Shown piece by piece: positions 12,035 to 23,401 of a stretch of 64,000 nt of DNA. The position numbers and the translations under genes are program-made. The stretch comes from Pleurostoma richardsiae (Eukaryota > Ascomycota > Sordariomycetes > Calosphaeriales > Pleurostomataceae): positions 806,001 to 870,000 of the forward strand of contig JANBVO010000004.1 of NCBI GenBank assembly GCA_030052745.1, given 5' to 3'. How positions within the stretch are numbered: the first letter of the stretch is position 1; every line of letters starts with the position of its first letter. A model generated the notes under the pieces. That model was given only the letters and a program-made list of their open reading frames with translations. It was not told the DNA's origin and did no database searches.

Positions 12035-13358
12035 ATGGATCCCTCCGCGAGACCGATCACGTCCATTGACGAGCCCGGCGTCAGGGCCGAGGGTCAGCTC
12101 TTATATACTATGCGAAAGGAAGTCGCGGCCCTCCTGGGCCGGCAGCAGACCAGTTTCCCAGGGGCGCAGCCGGTGAGCTTCTCGAGGAAGCACCTGGATG
12201 AGCTTCTCGCGCAGGAGTGAGTAATTCAATACAAAAGAACGGCTGCAGAAGCGAGGCAGATCTGTCCCTCGATAGCCTTGAACCCTTTGCGGCAACACCA
12301 TTCTCAATTCCCTTCTTCGTGGAGCTCGCGGCGCTGACACGGAATGTGTCTTTCACAGCTACTATGTCTGCGAGAAGTCGGACGGCATCCGGTACCTCCT
12401 CTACTTCACGGCGGACGAGGCGGGCAACGAGCTGCACTACCTGATCGACCGCAAGAACGACTACTGGTTCATCCATCACCGGAACCTCCACTTCCCCATC
12501 AAGGGCGACGACCAGCGGTTCCACACGCGAACGCTGGCGGACGGCGAGCTGGTCATGGACGACGGGCCGGACGGCACCAAGGTGCCGCGGTTCCTCGTCT
12601 TCGACTGCCTGGTGCTGGACGGCAAGGACCTGATGGCGCGCACGCTGGACAAGCGGCTGGCCTACTTCCAGGAGAACGTCATGAACCCGTACCGCGACCT
12701 CTTCCGGCGGTACCCCGAGGAGCTGCCGTACCAGGCCTTCCAGATGGCCATGAAGGACATGCAGCTGGGGTACGGCATCGAGAAGATGTTCCGCGAGGTG
12801 CTCCCCTCGCTCAAGCACGGCAATGACGGCCTCATCTTCACCTGCCGCAACACCGCCTACCAGTTCGGCACCGACCCCCACATCCTCAAGTGGAAGCCCG
12901 TGCACGAGAACACCATCGACTTCCGCCTGCGCCTGGCCTTCCCCGCCGCCGAGCCCGACGACGCCGACCGCGCCGACGGCGTCGTCGAGCCCTACGTCGA
13001 CTACGACGCCCTGCCCCGCGCCGAGCTGCTCGTCTACTGGGGCGACACCGCAGGCGGCGAGCCCTACCAGCCCTTCGCGGAGCTGCACCTCACCGAGGAC
13101 GAGTGGGAGGCCCTCAAGGCCCTCGGCGACCCGCTGCAGAACCGCATCGTCGAGTGCGCCATGGACGAGTCCGGCCGCTGGCGCCTGTACCGCTTCCGCG
13201 ACGACAAGGCCGAAGCCAACCACATCTCCACCGTGCGCAGCGTCATGGACAGCATCCGGGACAGCGTCTCCGAGCAGGAGCTGCTGGACGCCGCGCCGGC
13301 CATCAAGGAGGCCTGGAAGCTGCGGCAGGCCAGGGAAGTCCAGGCTCAGAAGCGGTGA
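12035..13358 (+). CDS. ceg1: mRNA guanylyltransferase (capping enzyme, Ceg1-like)
   Basis: Transfers GMP from GTP to the 5' diphosphate end of nascent mRNA in the nucleus. Two exons, 12035-12216 and 12359-13358, give 393 residues. Nucleotidyltransferase motif I is EKSDG, with Lys67 the covalent GMP acceptor; motif III follows in the YLIDRKNDYW region, motif IV as DGELV, and motif V as NDGLIF with the downstream LKWKP. The C-terminal OB-fold part includes the DESGRWRLYRFRDDK segment. It is slightly shorter than the yeast enzyme (459). A methionine-like start further upstream would add 17 residues not seen in the family; the ATG at 12035 begins MDPSARPITSIDEPG and is preferred. Third positions are extremely GC-rich, which creates a long open antisense frame without meaning. 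Confidence 0.93.
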
Positions 13359-14343
13359 GGAAGCGTGGGTTGTAGCCCGTCGGGGAGGCGCATGTGTCCC
13401 GCTTAGTTCAAAGCGCGGGAAGGGGACTATGGTGAGAGCTTGTCTAGATAATCCTTGACGGTTGTCTAGGCGAGTCGGTCGTAGAAAGAAGAGAACAAGG
13501 GGAGAACTATCTACAAACCGCTGGAAGCGTGGGCCTTTCGGAAGAAAGCAACGAGAAATCAACGGCTAGGTCAGGGAAAAGGGGGTTTAAACGGCTGGAT
13601 CGGCGGCGTTGGAGGCGTGTATGTGCGTGATACGTATGTGTACTACTATCTTCGTCATGTTGCACTCTGAGACTTGCGTTGGAACTGCACATCATGTTCC
13701 GAATTCCCCAACCGTTTTAAGTCGAGCACGACAGGTTCAAGCGAGCTCTATACCCTATGTGTGTCTAGAAAACAGCTAATGCCTTTCATGCAGGGAGCGA
13801 CACGCACTCCGGACCATGAAGAGGCGGTTTGGGATACGGTAGTTCCTAATTCGGGCAGCAGCGAGACGGCACAATTTCATGATATTTCCCATTTCATTTG
13901 ACCGATGACTACCTAGCGATTAAGGAGGCATGCTTCACTATGAACGCGACCATAGGAACTATGAGAAGCTGGTGTGGCGTGCCTCGTGCAGGGCGAAGGA
14001 CCATCCCCAAAGCTTGAAAAGCAGACAAAGTCGTATCCACGGTCTCGAAAAATCAGGCAAGTAAAAAAGAAAAACGCCATCCTCTCCGGGCTATTATGTC
14101 CAGCGGTGCAGCTGCAGCGGAGGGATAGCAACCAAGATGGTAAGCAAACCAACCTTAGACCTGAAAGACATGAAGTTGTTCCCATCCAACGTTCAATCTC
14201 TTCGAGATCTTTGTTTTCTGGAGTACCCTGCGCGAAATGGCACTGATCAAATCGACTCCAGATACCAGACATAGGTAGGCTTTGCTCCTTCTCAAGGTTC
14301 TTCTCCCAATGCTCTCCCGTGCCGGAACTCCTCGGAAGGATAC
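13359..14343. other. Convergent intergenic, capping enzyme / Ser-Thr-rich gene
   Basis: 985 bp between two 3' ends. It should contain both UTRs. Frames of 60-140 codons occur on either strand but have no recognisable motif and run over several stops in the other frames. Nothing else seen. Confidence 0.55.
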
Positions 14344-15744
14344 TCAAAGAAGAATAGAGACCACAACCGCCACAAGCATGACGGTGCAGTAGGAGCTAAA
14401 GCTTGGCTTGTTGGGGCCGGCAGCCAGCGGCTTTGGATTGGAGTTGCCGCCTGAGGTCACGGTGACCATAGGAGCACCGGTGGAGAAGACTCCCGTACCT
14501 GTGCCCGTGCTACCGGCCTTGGTGCTTGTGAGCGTGACGGTAGTCACAGCCGACGCGGCAGTCTCAGCCTCAGCCGTGCTCGTATTGGACCACAAGCCAG
14601 GAGAAAAGAGGGACGCAGTCAGGCTCGACGAGGTTGGGGCGACAGTTTCCGTCACGAGGACAGTCGAGTTTCCGGAGATGATGGTCGTGACAGTAGTTCG
14701 AATAGCGGTGGCATGGACCGTCGTGACTGGCGTTGCCGGCTGCGTCGCCGGCTGCGAAGTGACAGGGCTGACGTAGACAGTCTCGGTAATAGTTTGCGCG
14801 GCCCCTGGAATGCACACACTCGACTCCACGGAGGCAGACTCGGAGAGAGCTGCAGATGAAGCGGAGGGGGTTATGAAGACGGTCGAGGAGACAGTGGAGA
14901 TCTCGGATAGAGTGACTGTGGTGGTCATTCCTTGGGTGACAGAAAAACTGGCCATGGTCGTACCTGACATCGCATCGGCCGTAGACGTGCCGGTGACGGG
15001 AGACGAGCTGACATGGACGGTTGCGGTCACCGTGGCGTTGACATGAGTGGTGACGGTAGTGGTGTCACTAGAGGGGGAGGTCAACCTCAGATAGAGGAAT
15101 ATGTTGGGGGCAGAAGACTTACGAGACAGTGGTGTCCAGTTCACTAGTAACGAAAGCGCTGCTCGTCACGACAGGCATAGCGGTGTCGGTTGCTGAGGCA
15201 TCCAGGGTTGCAGTGCACTCGTCTTCCTCGGTGGAAGTGGATGAGCCGCGCAAGGCGTCGGTAGCAGAAGTCGCAATGATCGAGGTGGCCACAGTGGTAG
15301 GAGTGGTGACGGATGGGTAAGAATAGTCTCCGTTGGCGACAGCGCGGACAACGCGAGAGGAAGGCGCACGCATAGGCATGCTCATGCTCATGCTCATGTC
15401 ATCAACGACGTGGTTGTACTGGGCCAGAAGACGGTTGTAGTCGCGCTTGTCTGGGATCAAGGATCAGCATGACCGCCAACGAAGCATTTTGTCGAATACG
15501 ACCTACCATGGGCGACCTGAACGGCCAAGACGACAACAGCGGCGAGAGACAAGAGAAAGAGAAGAGCTTTGATGAGATCCCAAGGACCAAACCGGAGGGA
15601 GCGGCGGGCCTTTCGCGCGATAGGGATGACAGTGGGATGCTCGTCTCTCGCGGGGGTGGCACCGGGGGCACCAGCCGAAGGGCTCGCGGCTCGCTTTTCA
15701 CGAGGAGCCTCGGGATTCTCTCCAAGAGGGGGCATGGTATTCAT
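14344..15744 (-). CDS. Ser/Thr-rich single-pass membrane protein, unknown function
   Basis: Not recognised as a named family. Exons: 15744-15507, 15450-15123, 15067-14344, giving 429 residues; all three splice joins keep the frame. Residues 1-55 are hydrophilic and basic near the membrane (ARKARRSLRFGPW), followed by one hydrophobic helix at about 57-77, so a type II orientation with the rest outside is likely. The outer part is dominated by Thr, Ser and Val in TVTT/TVFITPS-like strings, apt for O-mannosylation and cell-wall placement, and has only a few Cys. The C-terminus ends abruptly in a hydrophobic stretch (VMLVAVVVSILL), which resembles a GPI-anchor signal; having both features is odd. 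A short run MSMSMSMPM is coded by tandem hexamers. A wall-stress sensor or wall glycoprotein role is only a guess. Confidence 0.7.
15377..15400. repeat. Tandem hexamer (CATGCT)3 plus CATGTC inside a coding exon
   Basis: Three perfect tandem hexamers and one variant code the MSMSMSM run of the Ser/Thr-rich protein. Such an in-frame repeat can change unit number without breaking the frame. Confidence 0.8.
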
Positions 15745-17800
15745 CTTGTGGATATGGTCGAGGATTACGGATGCTATGAGGCTGAAAGAAGGACTTCGAA
15801 TAGTTAGTTTTGACGATGGGAAGATGGAAAAGAGTGTGGGTGAGTTAGAGGAAGGAAAGAGTGAATGATTTTAGCGGAGAGACGGAGGAAGACGACGGAG
15901 AGAAGGCAGAATAAAATTGAGACGTGTTGCAGATGCGGGTAGTGAACGTTCCTTGCGTGACCGTGGGTGGGATGTAGGTGAAGTTGGGAGTGAGGGAAAG
16001 GGTAGAGGTAAACACGGGACCTTGTGCGACTCGCTTCGAGGAGGGCTGTTTGCTCCGTCGTTACTCGCAATTATATCAAGGGGCCGAGCTTGGAAACCCG
16101 TAAGATCGGGAATAAATTGACTTACCTGGTTCTGGGCTGCGAAGGCAGGTAGAAATGCTCTAGAGATGCAGGCGTGGAGGTGGGGAAGTGAGTGACTGAG
16201 TGAGAGAGAAAGAGTGCTGCGATGGCGTTGGTGATGGTCAAGGAGCGTGATGTTGTGTTGTGGTGGAAGAGAGAGCGAGCAGAGAGGCACCAAGCTGCAG
16301 GATTTTGACCGTGAGCCACCGCCGGCTGCTTGGTCTTGATCAGTAAGGTGAGGAAGGTACGGAAAAACTGTTTACTTCTGTTGTCACCGCTGTCGTCGCC
16401 GTCTGAACGTACGGTACCGGCTACCTGCGTGACTGCCCGATTAGGAAATAGGGGGGGCTCACGAGAGCTGGTCTGGGGTACTGAAACCGGCGCAATCATG
16501 TACCTTCCCGCCTCTACGATGTCTCTCACTGCGACGTTACCGACTACAGGATACGTACCTCATGAAAAACAGCTAATCTCTGCTCCCAGATCGGCTTCGT
16601 TTTAAGGGTCGACATATTATTCGGCTGCGCGGACCACGTCGTCCACCTAACCTGATGAAGTACGCATTTACTCCCTCAAAAGACCCAGCAATGTGCCCCG
16701 AACATCTCATAGCGGTGCCTCAGTCGGGATATATACTACCTAACTTTACATACGTATCGGAAGTACAAGGTATGGAAGTTGATACGTGCCTGTCCACCGT
16801 CTCTTAGTCCAAGAAGTCAAGAATTGGGATCACGGGCGAACCTTCACTCGCCCTTTCTGCTTCCCTTCCCTGGACATTGACTCGCCATTCACGAAGCCAA
16901 ATACTTCCATACACCTAGTAGAGTTTTCTAACCTCATACCGGTACCCAGTCTGCTGATAAAACGTTTCTGCTCGCGGAGTTCTCTCCTCTGCGTGGCATG
17001 CCACACTCTTCTGACTATTTCGAGGATGTCGTCGCACTCATCTCAAAATATAGCTGCTAGAACCTTTACCCAACAATGGACCCTTTCCCATTATAGTTAT
17101 AGCAGGTACCTAAGACGACATTAGATATCAAGGCACGGGACGTGTACTCGGGACACGCTTAGAATGCGCCTCAGGTGCTATGACTAGGCTAGTCCATTAT
17201 TGATAGGAGACAGCACCATCAGACCGCAGATTCAGAGTGCTGCAATAGCAGAGGAAGGAATTCTTACGACGGGATAGGAATCCCAAGACTCCGCTAATCA
17301 TTCCCCTGCCCAACACCTGGCGATCCACACACGACCATGTGAGTAGATGGTGGCAAACGAAAGTGCCACGGCGAGTGCCCCGGCAGAGGCAGCATGGAGA
17401 AACACAAGCGATCGAAGTGCTCATGGAAAGCTTGATGTCTAAATTAAAGATACAATTTCCTCTAGGCGCAGCCAGTGAGCGACTGAGCCGGGCCGCTCCA
17501 TTGACCTCAGGACGTCGCCCATATTGTTTGCCTTGATACATACACAATGGAGCCTGGTATTCCCCCTTGCCGACGGTCCTCTTACGCCTCTCCCAAAATT
17601 CCACGCAGAATAACTTCCCACCTGCATATAAAAACCCGACGAGAAGGAAGCCGAGATGCCTCGACTCTGCAGCGTGTCTCGAAAAGCCATGCAAACCAAG
17701 GGAAGCCCCGTCATGCAACGCCGATGTCTCGATCCCGCGCGTGGCAGCGAAAAGGTGAGACTAGTCCCCGCCTCATCTGTGTGTGACTCGCAACCGGTCT
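15745..17800. other. 2-kb intergenic, promoter of the Ser/Thr-rich gene and 3' flank of the remodeler
   Basis: The half next to the Ser/Thr-rich gene (about 15750-16330) is pyrimidine-rich on the minus strand, as expected of its leader, and may hold a leader intron. The rest (16600-17800) has short frames on both strands without family resemblance. No RNA gene or repeat identified. Confidence 0.5.
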
Positions 17801-20800
17801 TTAATTTTCCCCTACACCATCTACTAGGCCGTTTGCCGGAGCAGTTCCATTACTTCCCGAGTTGTTGATGAGTTTGATTCTGGTCGGGCCATTAGATGTC
17901 GGTTGCGGTGTGCCGGCGCTTGTAGAAGGCGCCGTGGATGCCTCCTTCTGCGAAGAGTCCTCAAGTTCATTGAGGCCGGGATGGTCGCGGAGCTCATCTC
18001 TGAACTTCTGATTAAAGTATGACTGTGGTGATGTTAGATGCACGTTCACACAGCAAGGGATTTCTTTGAACCTTACCTCCATAGTATTAGCATCCGAGTA
18101 CAGCAGGCTACCGTCCTCGTTGTATGTCCTGCAATTGTTGCATAACAGCTCCACATCCTTCCGCAAATCGCCGAGGCTGGTGTACTCCTGCTTCTTGATC
18201 TTGGTCTCGATTTGCTTCATGCAAATGGGCCGCTGGATGATGACATAATAATCTCCGTAATCACGCTTGGGCGGAAGCTTCACGAACGGGCCGATGATGA
18301 GACGTTTGGCGGGCTCTTCATCGTCGTCCTTGTTTTCCTCGTCAGGCTCCTCCGGCTCAGGATCGTCGACTTCCAGTTTCATCAAGCCGTTGTAGAGATT
18401 CCATAAGCTGTGCTGGAGGATATCGCGCAGTTGAGGACTGAGTTTTGTATCATCTCCATTCGGCGCCTGGACAGCCTTTGGCCGGCCCTGAGGACCACGG
18501 CGCTTCTTAGCAGGCGGCTCGTCGTCGCCATCTTCGGCCTTGCGCTTCTCGTTCTTACTGCCAGGCTTGCGACCACGCTTCTTCACAGGGGTCTCTTGCT
18601 CCTCGGTGCTAGCGCGGCTTACAGACGGTGAATTATCCGTCCCACCCGACGCGTTCATTCTCTTGAGACGGTTCGCCTCTCGCTTATCCTTGCGAGCTTG
18701 TTTCCGTGCAGCGGCAGCCTCAGGAGAATCGTCGTCATCATCAACGGCCATAAGCCACTGTTCCTCAGTAAGGCCATCGTCATATCTGACTCTTGTCCGC
18801 TCACGAGCGCCACGGCCAAGAATGACTTCACTCTCCTCCTCAACGGGGTTGCCCTCAGAGAGATATATGTCTGGTAGCTCATTCTCTCCCATAAGGCGCG
18901 GGATCCGCTTGCTTCCTGGGCAAGTGCCGTACAGCGGGTCCCTACTCCGCTCGTCGTCAATCTTTCGGAATACGGTGATTTCGTCTTCATTTCGAGCAAG
19001 AATCATGTTCAATTCCTCGTCATCCATCTCTTCCTGCTCGCCTGCTTCGGCCATATCGGCGGTCTCCAGAAGCGTGCGAAGCATCGCATCACGATCGGTC
19101 TCGGACGACTTGTTGTCAAAGCGACCGGCTTGGATGACTTTTCCATCCATGTCAAGCTTGAACCTAGCCCGCTCCAGAATTTTCTCTTCAACGGAGTTCG
19201 AGCTGATGAGTCGGAGAATACGAACTTCGTTCTTCTGACCAATACGATGCGCGCGATCCTGAGCCTGCAGATCCTGGTGTGGATTCCAGTCCGAATCGTA
19301 AATGATGACGGTATCGGCAGTCTGAAGGTTGAGACCCAAACCACCAGCACGGGTCGACAGAAGGAACATGAAGTACGGGGAATCGGGACGGTTGAACTCG
19401 CGCAGGAGATCGGAACGATCGTCTGACTTGGTCGTACCATCCAGACGAAGGTACTGAATCCCACGGAATCGGAGAAAGTCCTCCATAATGTCCATGATTG
19501 CCGTCATCTGGAAGAAAACGAGCACACGATGGCCGGTCGCCTTGTATTTAGGCAGGATGCGGTCCAGGAGCTCAAATTTGCCTGCCGTTCTCCAGAGGAG
19601 ATCGTTGCTGGTGTTGGTAGGGTTCATCTGGTTCTCGACCTCATCGAAGACAAACGGGTGGTTGCAAAGCTTCCGCAACTGCATGATCATGTTGCTAAGA
19701 CCGCGAGCCCCAGTCTTTCCACCCTTGCCATCGCTGACAACCAATTTTTGGTGCGTGACCATCTGCTTGTACAGACGCGATTGTAAGGCGGAGAACTTGC
19801 ACTTGATGACCTTTTCTGTCTTGTCTGGGAGGTCCTTCTCGACGTCCTTCTTCAGACGACGCAACAAGAATGGGCGCAAGACCTTGTGCAGACGACGAAT
19901 GATGAGAATCTGCTCTTCTTCCGTGAGCTCCATTTTGTCCTGGCCACCAGTGTTCGCGAACGGAGTGTTGAACCATTCGTCGAACGTCTTCGCCGATTTG
20001 AAGATATTCGGCAAGGTGAAGTTGAGCATGGCCCATAGTTCTGCCAGATTGTTCTGAAGAGGCGTACCCGTGAGGATCAAACGGAAACGGGTCGAGTAGT
20101 ATTGTTCGATTGTAGCGCTGAGCTTAGAATTCGAGTTCTTCATACGGTGACCTTCATCGATGATCATGTGGAACCACTTGATCTTGCTCAGAATCGGGCG
20201 ATCCTTGATGATGTATTCATAGGTGGTCAATAAGACCTGGAACTTGCCCAAGCGAATCCTGTCCTGCTGCTGTTTCCGTGCATTGGGCGGACCCTTGTAG
20301 ACAATGCGACTGACTGACGGAGCCCACTTCTCAAATTCGAGGTTCCAGTTAGTCAGCGTACTCAGAGGAACGATGACAAGGTATGGACCGTTCTGCTGCT
20401 TCTTTTCGATCAAGTACGTGATCAAGCTGATGGTCTGGATAGTCTTGCCGAGACCCATCTCATCGGCTAGGATACCGTTGAGGTTGTTGTTGTAGAGTGA
20501 GATCATCCACTGGAGACCCTTGACTTGGTACTCCTTCAGCTTACCGCCAACCAGAATGTTGGCTTGCTCCGTCACCTCTTCCTTGATACGATGCGCAACC
20601 GCGTAGTAGTCAATCTTGCGAGTGTCCTCCTCGTCCTCCTCGACTTCGCTCTCTTCTTCAATGAGTTCTGCATCCTCCCCGTACCGCTCGGCGGCGGCAC
20701 GCTGCTGAGCCTTGACCGAGGCAGCAAGCTGGTGCAGGAATCCGTCGGTTTGCCGCAGGAGGTGAGTGATACGAGTATCCTTGGCCTGATCGAGCAGCTT

Positions 20801-22252
20801 GAGATAAGCCTCTTCGTCGTTAGCCTTAAGAGCTTGCAGACGTTGTTTAGCATTGCGCTCAATGCGCTTTTGCTCCTCCTTCTCGATGTTGAAGTGGTGT
20901 GCATGCATGAGACGGCCTAGCTTCTGCATCTTATTCCGCTGGGTCTGAGCGGAGGTCTGGATTTCGGCCCGGTGGCTGAAGATGGCATTCAGGAAGTCGC
21001 TGTGCTTCTTCTTCTCGCGGCTCTCACGAGCATCTCGTTGCTGCTTCTCGAGTTTCTCCGTAATACGAGCTTCCCGGACACTCTGCTTCTTCATTCGCCG
21101 ATACGAGCTACGATTAGTAGTCATAGCGAGGTTGTCATAGTGCATCATCTGCCGGCCGATCTTGTCCCGAAGAGCTCGCTGTTTAGCGTACAGGGCGAGA
21201 GACTTCATCTCGATAATGGCCTTGCGTTTCAGAGTGTCGTCAGGCTCGAGAGCATCCTTGGTCGTGTCCCAGTGGGCCAGGTTGCCGGGAAGGCTCTTCA
21301 GCTCCTGGTAACGCGAACTCATCCGGTTGAAGACGATTTTCTCACGGTCTGCCCTAAGCTGGTCAAAGTCGATCCCCGTTGGGAAGATGCCGGGAATAAG
21401 GATGCGATTCTGACGCCGTGCATGGTCGGCATACGAGATATTCTTCATCACCGCCTTAAGCTGGCTTGGAGGCTGCACAGTCTTGTAAGAGTGACCTTTG
21501 CGAGCGGGCGCAGCCTCCTCCTGAGCAGCTGCATCGACTCCGTTTGGGCCAGCCTTCGGTACATCCTGGGAAGGAGTGACTTGAGCACTCGGCGTCGACA
21601 GTTGACCGGCCTGCTGCACTGCCGCAGTCGCTTGTCGGCGTTGTCGTTGTGCGAATATCGCCTGCTGCACCTGGAGCGGAACGCCCTGGTTCTTACTAAG
21701 AAGCTTGAATGCGTGTATCTGGTGCCGAAGGAGATTTAGGTGTTGAGGGGTAAAGTGGCCAACACCACCTGTGGAGGGAGGTGGCGGGTTTGCCCCCTGA
21801 GCAGGAGCAGCGGCCGGAAGTGCAGATGCACCGAGAGCAGCCGATGAAGGGGGCTGCGTTGTTTGCGTATTGGACTGCTGGGTATTCTGATCCAACTGTG
21901 CTCCGTTCACAGCACCGTTGATTGCATTTTGTGCCTGCTGTTGTTTCTGCAACTGCTGCTGCATTTGCTGCTGTGCCATGTACGCAGCCTGTTGCTTCCG
22001 GGCTTGCTGGTGTTGTTGGAACGTCATAAGGAACGCCTGGGTTCTCTGATACTCGGGATCGGTCGCAGGGACGCCGCTCTCCTTCATTTGCCGGTATCTC
22101 TGCAGCGATGTCAGTAATGAGGAACTTGGGCCAAGATCAAGTACCAAAGCAGCACGAACCTGGAACATCTCTCCCACCTGCTGCTGGGTCATTCCGGCAG
22201 GAATGCCCGCGCCAGGATGCTGGACAGCGGGGGCTGGCTGAACCGTAGCCAT
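17801..22252 (-). CDS. sth1: Snf2-family catalytic subunit of RSC/SWI-SNF (Sth1/Snf21-like)
   Basis: ATP-driven nucleosome remodeler, 1445 residues. Exons: 22252-22160, 22099-18077, 18022-17801. Order of domains: Gln-rich N-terminus; QLQ motif (FTPQHLNLLRHQIHAFKLL, about 147-165); HSA region rich in Arg/Lys helices (about 290-430), the landing site for actin-related proteins; Snf2 ATPase with motif I DEMGLGKT (about 577), motif II DEGH (about 675), and helicase C motifs STRAGGLGLNLQ and DRAHRIGQ (about 983); SnAC region; AT-hook-like KKRGRKPGSK and GPQGRPK; bromodomain (about 1260-1370). Both introns (60 and 54 nt) are multiples of three without stops, so the frame stays open through them; they were recognised from donor, branch site and acceptor. 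The ATG at 22252 is the first true ATG in frame. Sth1 rather than Snf2 is judged from length and the compact N-terminus. Confidence 0.9.
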   Translation of the reverse strand: MATVQPAPAVQHPGAGIPAGMTQQQVGEMFQVRAALVLDLGPSSSLLTSLQRYRQMKESGVPATDPEYQRTQAFLMTFQQHQQARKQQAAYMAQQQMQQQLQKQQQAQNAINGAVNGAQLDQNTQQSNTQTTQPPSSAALGASALPAAAPAQGANPPPPSTGGVGHFTPQHLNLLRHQIHAFKLLSKNQGVPLQVQQAIFAQRQRRQATAAVQQAGQLSTPSAQVTPSQDVPKAGPNGVDAAAQEEAAPARKGHSYKTVQPPSQLKAVMKNISYADHARRQNRILIPGIFPTGIDFDQLRADREKIVFNRMSSRYQELKSLPGNLAHWDTTKDALEPDDTLKRKAIIEMKSLALYAKQRALRDKIGRQMMHYDNLAMTTNRSSYRRMKKQSVREARITEKLEKQQRDARESREKKKHSDFLNAIFSHRAEIQTSAQTQRNKMQKLGRLMHAHHFNIEKEEQKRIERNAKQRLQALKANDEEAYLKLLDQAKDTRITHLLRQTDGFLHQLAASVKAQQRAAAERYGEDAELIEEESEVEEDEEDTRKIDYYAVAHRIKEEVTEQANILVGGKLKEYQVKGLQWMISLYNNNLNGILADEMGLGKTIQTISLITYLIEKKQQNGPYLVIVPLSTLTNWNLEFEKWAPSVSRIVYKGPPNARKQQQDRIRLGKFQVLLTTYEYIIKDRPILSKIKWFHMIIDEGHRMKNSNSKLSATIEQYYSTRFRLILTGTPLQNNLAELWAMLNFTLPNIFKSAKTFDEWFNTPFANTGGQDKMELTEEEQILIIRRLHKVLRPFLLRRLKKDVEKDLPDKTEKVIKCKFSALQSRLYKQMVTHQKLVVSDGKGGKTGARGLSNMIMQLRKLCNHPFVFDEVENQMNPTNTSNDLLWRTAGKFELLDRILPKYKATGHRVLVFFQMTAIMDIMEDFLRFRGIQYLRLDGTTKSDDRSDLLREFNRPDSPYFMFLLSTRAGGLGLNLQTADTVIIYDSDWNPHQDLQAQDRAHRIGQKNEVRILRLISSNSVEEKILERARFKLDMDGKVIQAGRFDNKSSETDRDAMLRTLLETADMAEAGEQEEMDDEELNMILARNEDEITVFRKIDDERSRDPLYGTCPGSKRIPRLMGENELPDIYLSEGNPVEEESEVILGRGARERTRVRYDDGLTEEQWLMAVDDDDDSPEAAAARKQARKDKREANRLKRMNASGGTDNSPSVSRASTEEQETPVKKRGRKPGSKNEKRKAEDGDDEPPAKKRRGPQGRPKAVQAPNGDDTKLSPQLRDILQHSLWNLYNGLMKLEVDDPEPEEPDEENKDDDEEPAKRLIIGPFVKLPPKRDYGDYYVIIQRPICMKQIETKIKKQEYTSLGDLRKDVELLCNNCRTYNEDGSLLYSDANTMEVRFKEIPCCVNVHLTSPQSYFNQKFRDELRDHPGLNELEDSSQKEASTAPSTSAGTPQPTSNGPTRIKLINNSGSNGTAPANGLVDGVGEN

Positions 22253-23401
22253 GTTGACCAAGTCGACCTCGACCTCAATGTTTTTATACCCGAAGCCTCT
22301 TGTCAGGAGTAACGTGTTCAAGTCGTGTGCATATCCGGCGACCGACTTGGCTCGCGATAGGTGTCACGGTAGGTGTGTTACCTATAGTCGCAAAGGCGCC
22401 GGCGCGAAACGAGGGACAAGAAAGGGACACGAAGATGGGGCGTGAAGAAAATAGCTAGAGGGCGCGTCGAGCGAGAAATCGGGGCCGGAGTGGTGTGGAT
22501 GCGCCGTGGAGGGGAGGACGGATGCGGTCGCGGAATCGGGGGTGCACGGAGTCTAGTCGCGTTCAACAGCCTCAATATCAGGGGTGAGGGATGCCGGGTG
22601 TCGCGACGGCGGAGATGCGATGAGCCTCTGCTGCGTGGGGGGGGAGCCGAAAACACAGGCAGCAGGCGAGAAAAGCGAAAAGCGGGAGGAGGGGCGCGTT
22701 ATGGCCAATCCTTAGGGCCAGATGCGCGAAGAAATCGCGTGTAAAGGAATTTGCCGGCCTTTCTAGGATGGATATCGATGGTCGCAAGGGGATTTGGCGA
22801 TTTTTTTGATGCGCGCGCACTCGCCCTTTGATGATGGTGAGGTGAAGACCACGACCGACAAGATTCGTGTTGGTTGGTGCGGTATGCGGAGTCTGCGCCA
22901 CGGGTAAATTTGAGAACGGATTAGCTAAACCGTATCTCTCCGCTCCCAGGCATCAGAGTGGCCCGTGCGAGGGCGAAACTGGAACTGGCCACTGAGGGCA
23001 AGGCAGGCAGCCGAAGTTACTCCGCGCTCCGGAGATTACATAACACAGGTGTCGACACGAGCGAGCCATCAATAAATCGGTCCTCCCAACTCGAGGCTTC
23101 CAGATGCGCATGTAGTCGACTGGGCGAGCCCATCTAGCGAGTCCGATATACACTGCACACCTACAAGTTACGCCTGGGCCTCTAAACAACTAAATGGCTA
23201 TGTCATGGATCGTGCATTCCTGGCTTCCTATCTAGCTACCTCACGCTAAGTATTCCGTTTGCAGAAAGACCTGTCGTTTCCCACTCATAAACTCCGAGGC
23301 TACCAAAACCTTAGCATGCCATCCAACCATAGGACCTTCCAATTTGCCCTGTTTGACTTTCAGTGTCTTTTGAGTGTACCAGATCTAGCAAGATACGAAT
23401 T
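22253..23401. other. Promoter/leader of the remodeler gene and 3' flank of the WDR70-like gene
   Basis: 1.15 kb between the start of the remodeler gene and the stop of the next minus-strand gene. The first ~600 bp are GC-rich with purine-rich plus strand (pyrimidine-rich in the sense of the gene), consistent with a leader. No additional coding region or RNA gene is supported. Confidence 0.5.

Noticed and set aside
12108-13562. 484-codon open frame on the minus strand across the capping enzyme gene
   Set aside because: It mirrors the very GC-rich third positions of the real gene; its translation is Val/Leu/Ala/Gly-rich with no motif, and the sense strand carries all guanylyltransferase motifs.
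20972-21739. 255-codon plus-strand frame opposite the remodeler gene
   Set aside because: Antisense shadow of the HSA/N-terminal coding region; no family features.
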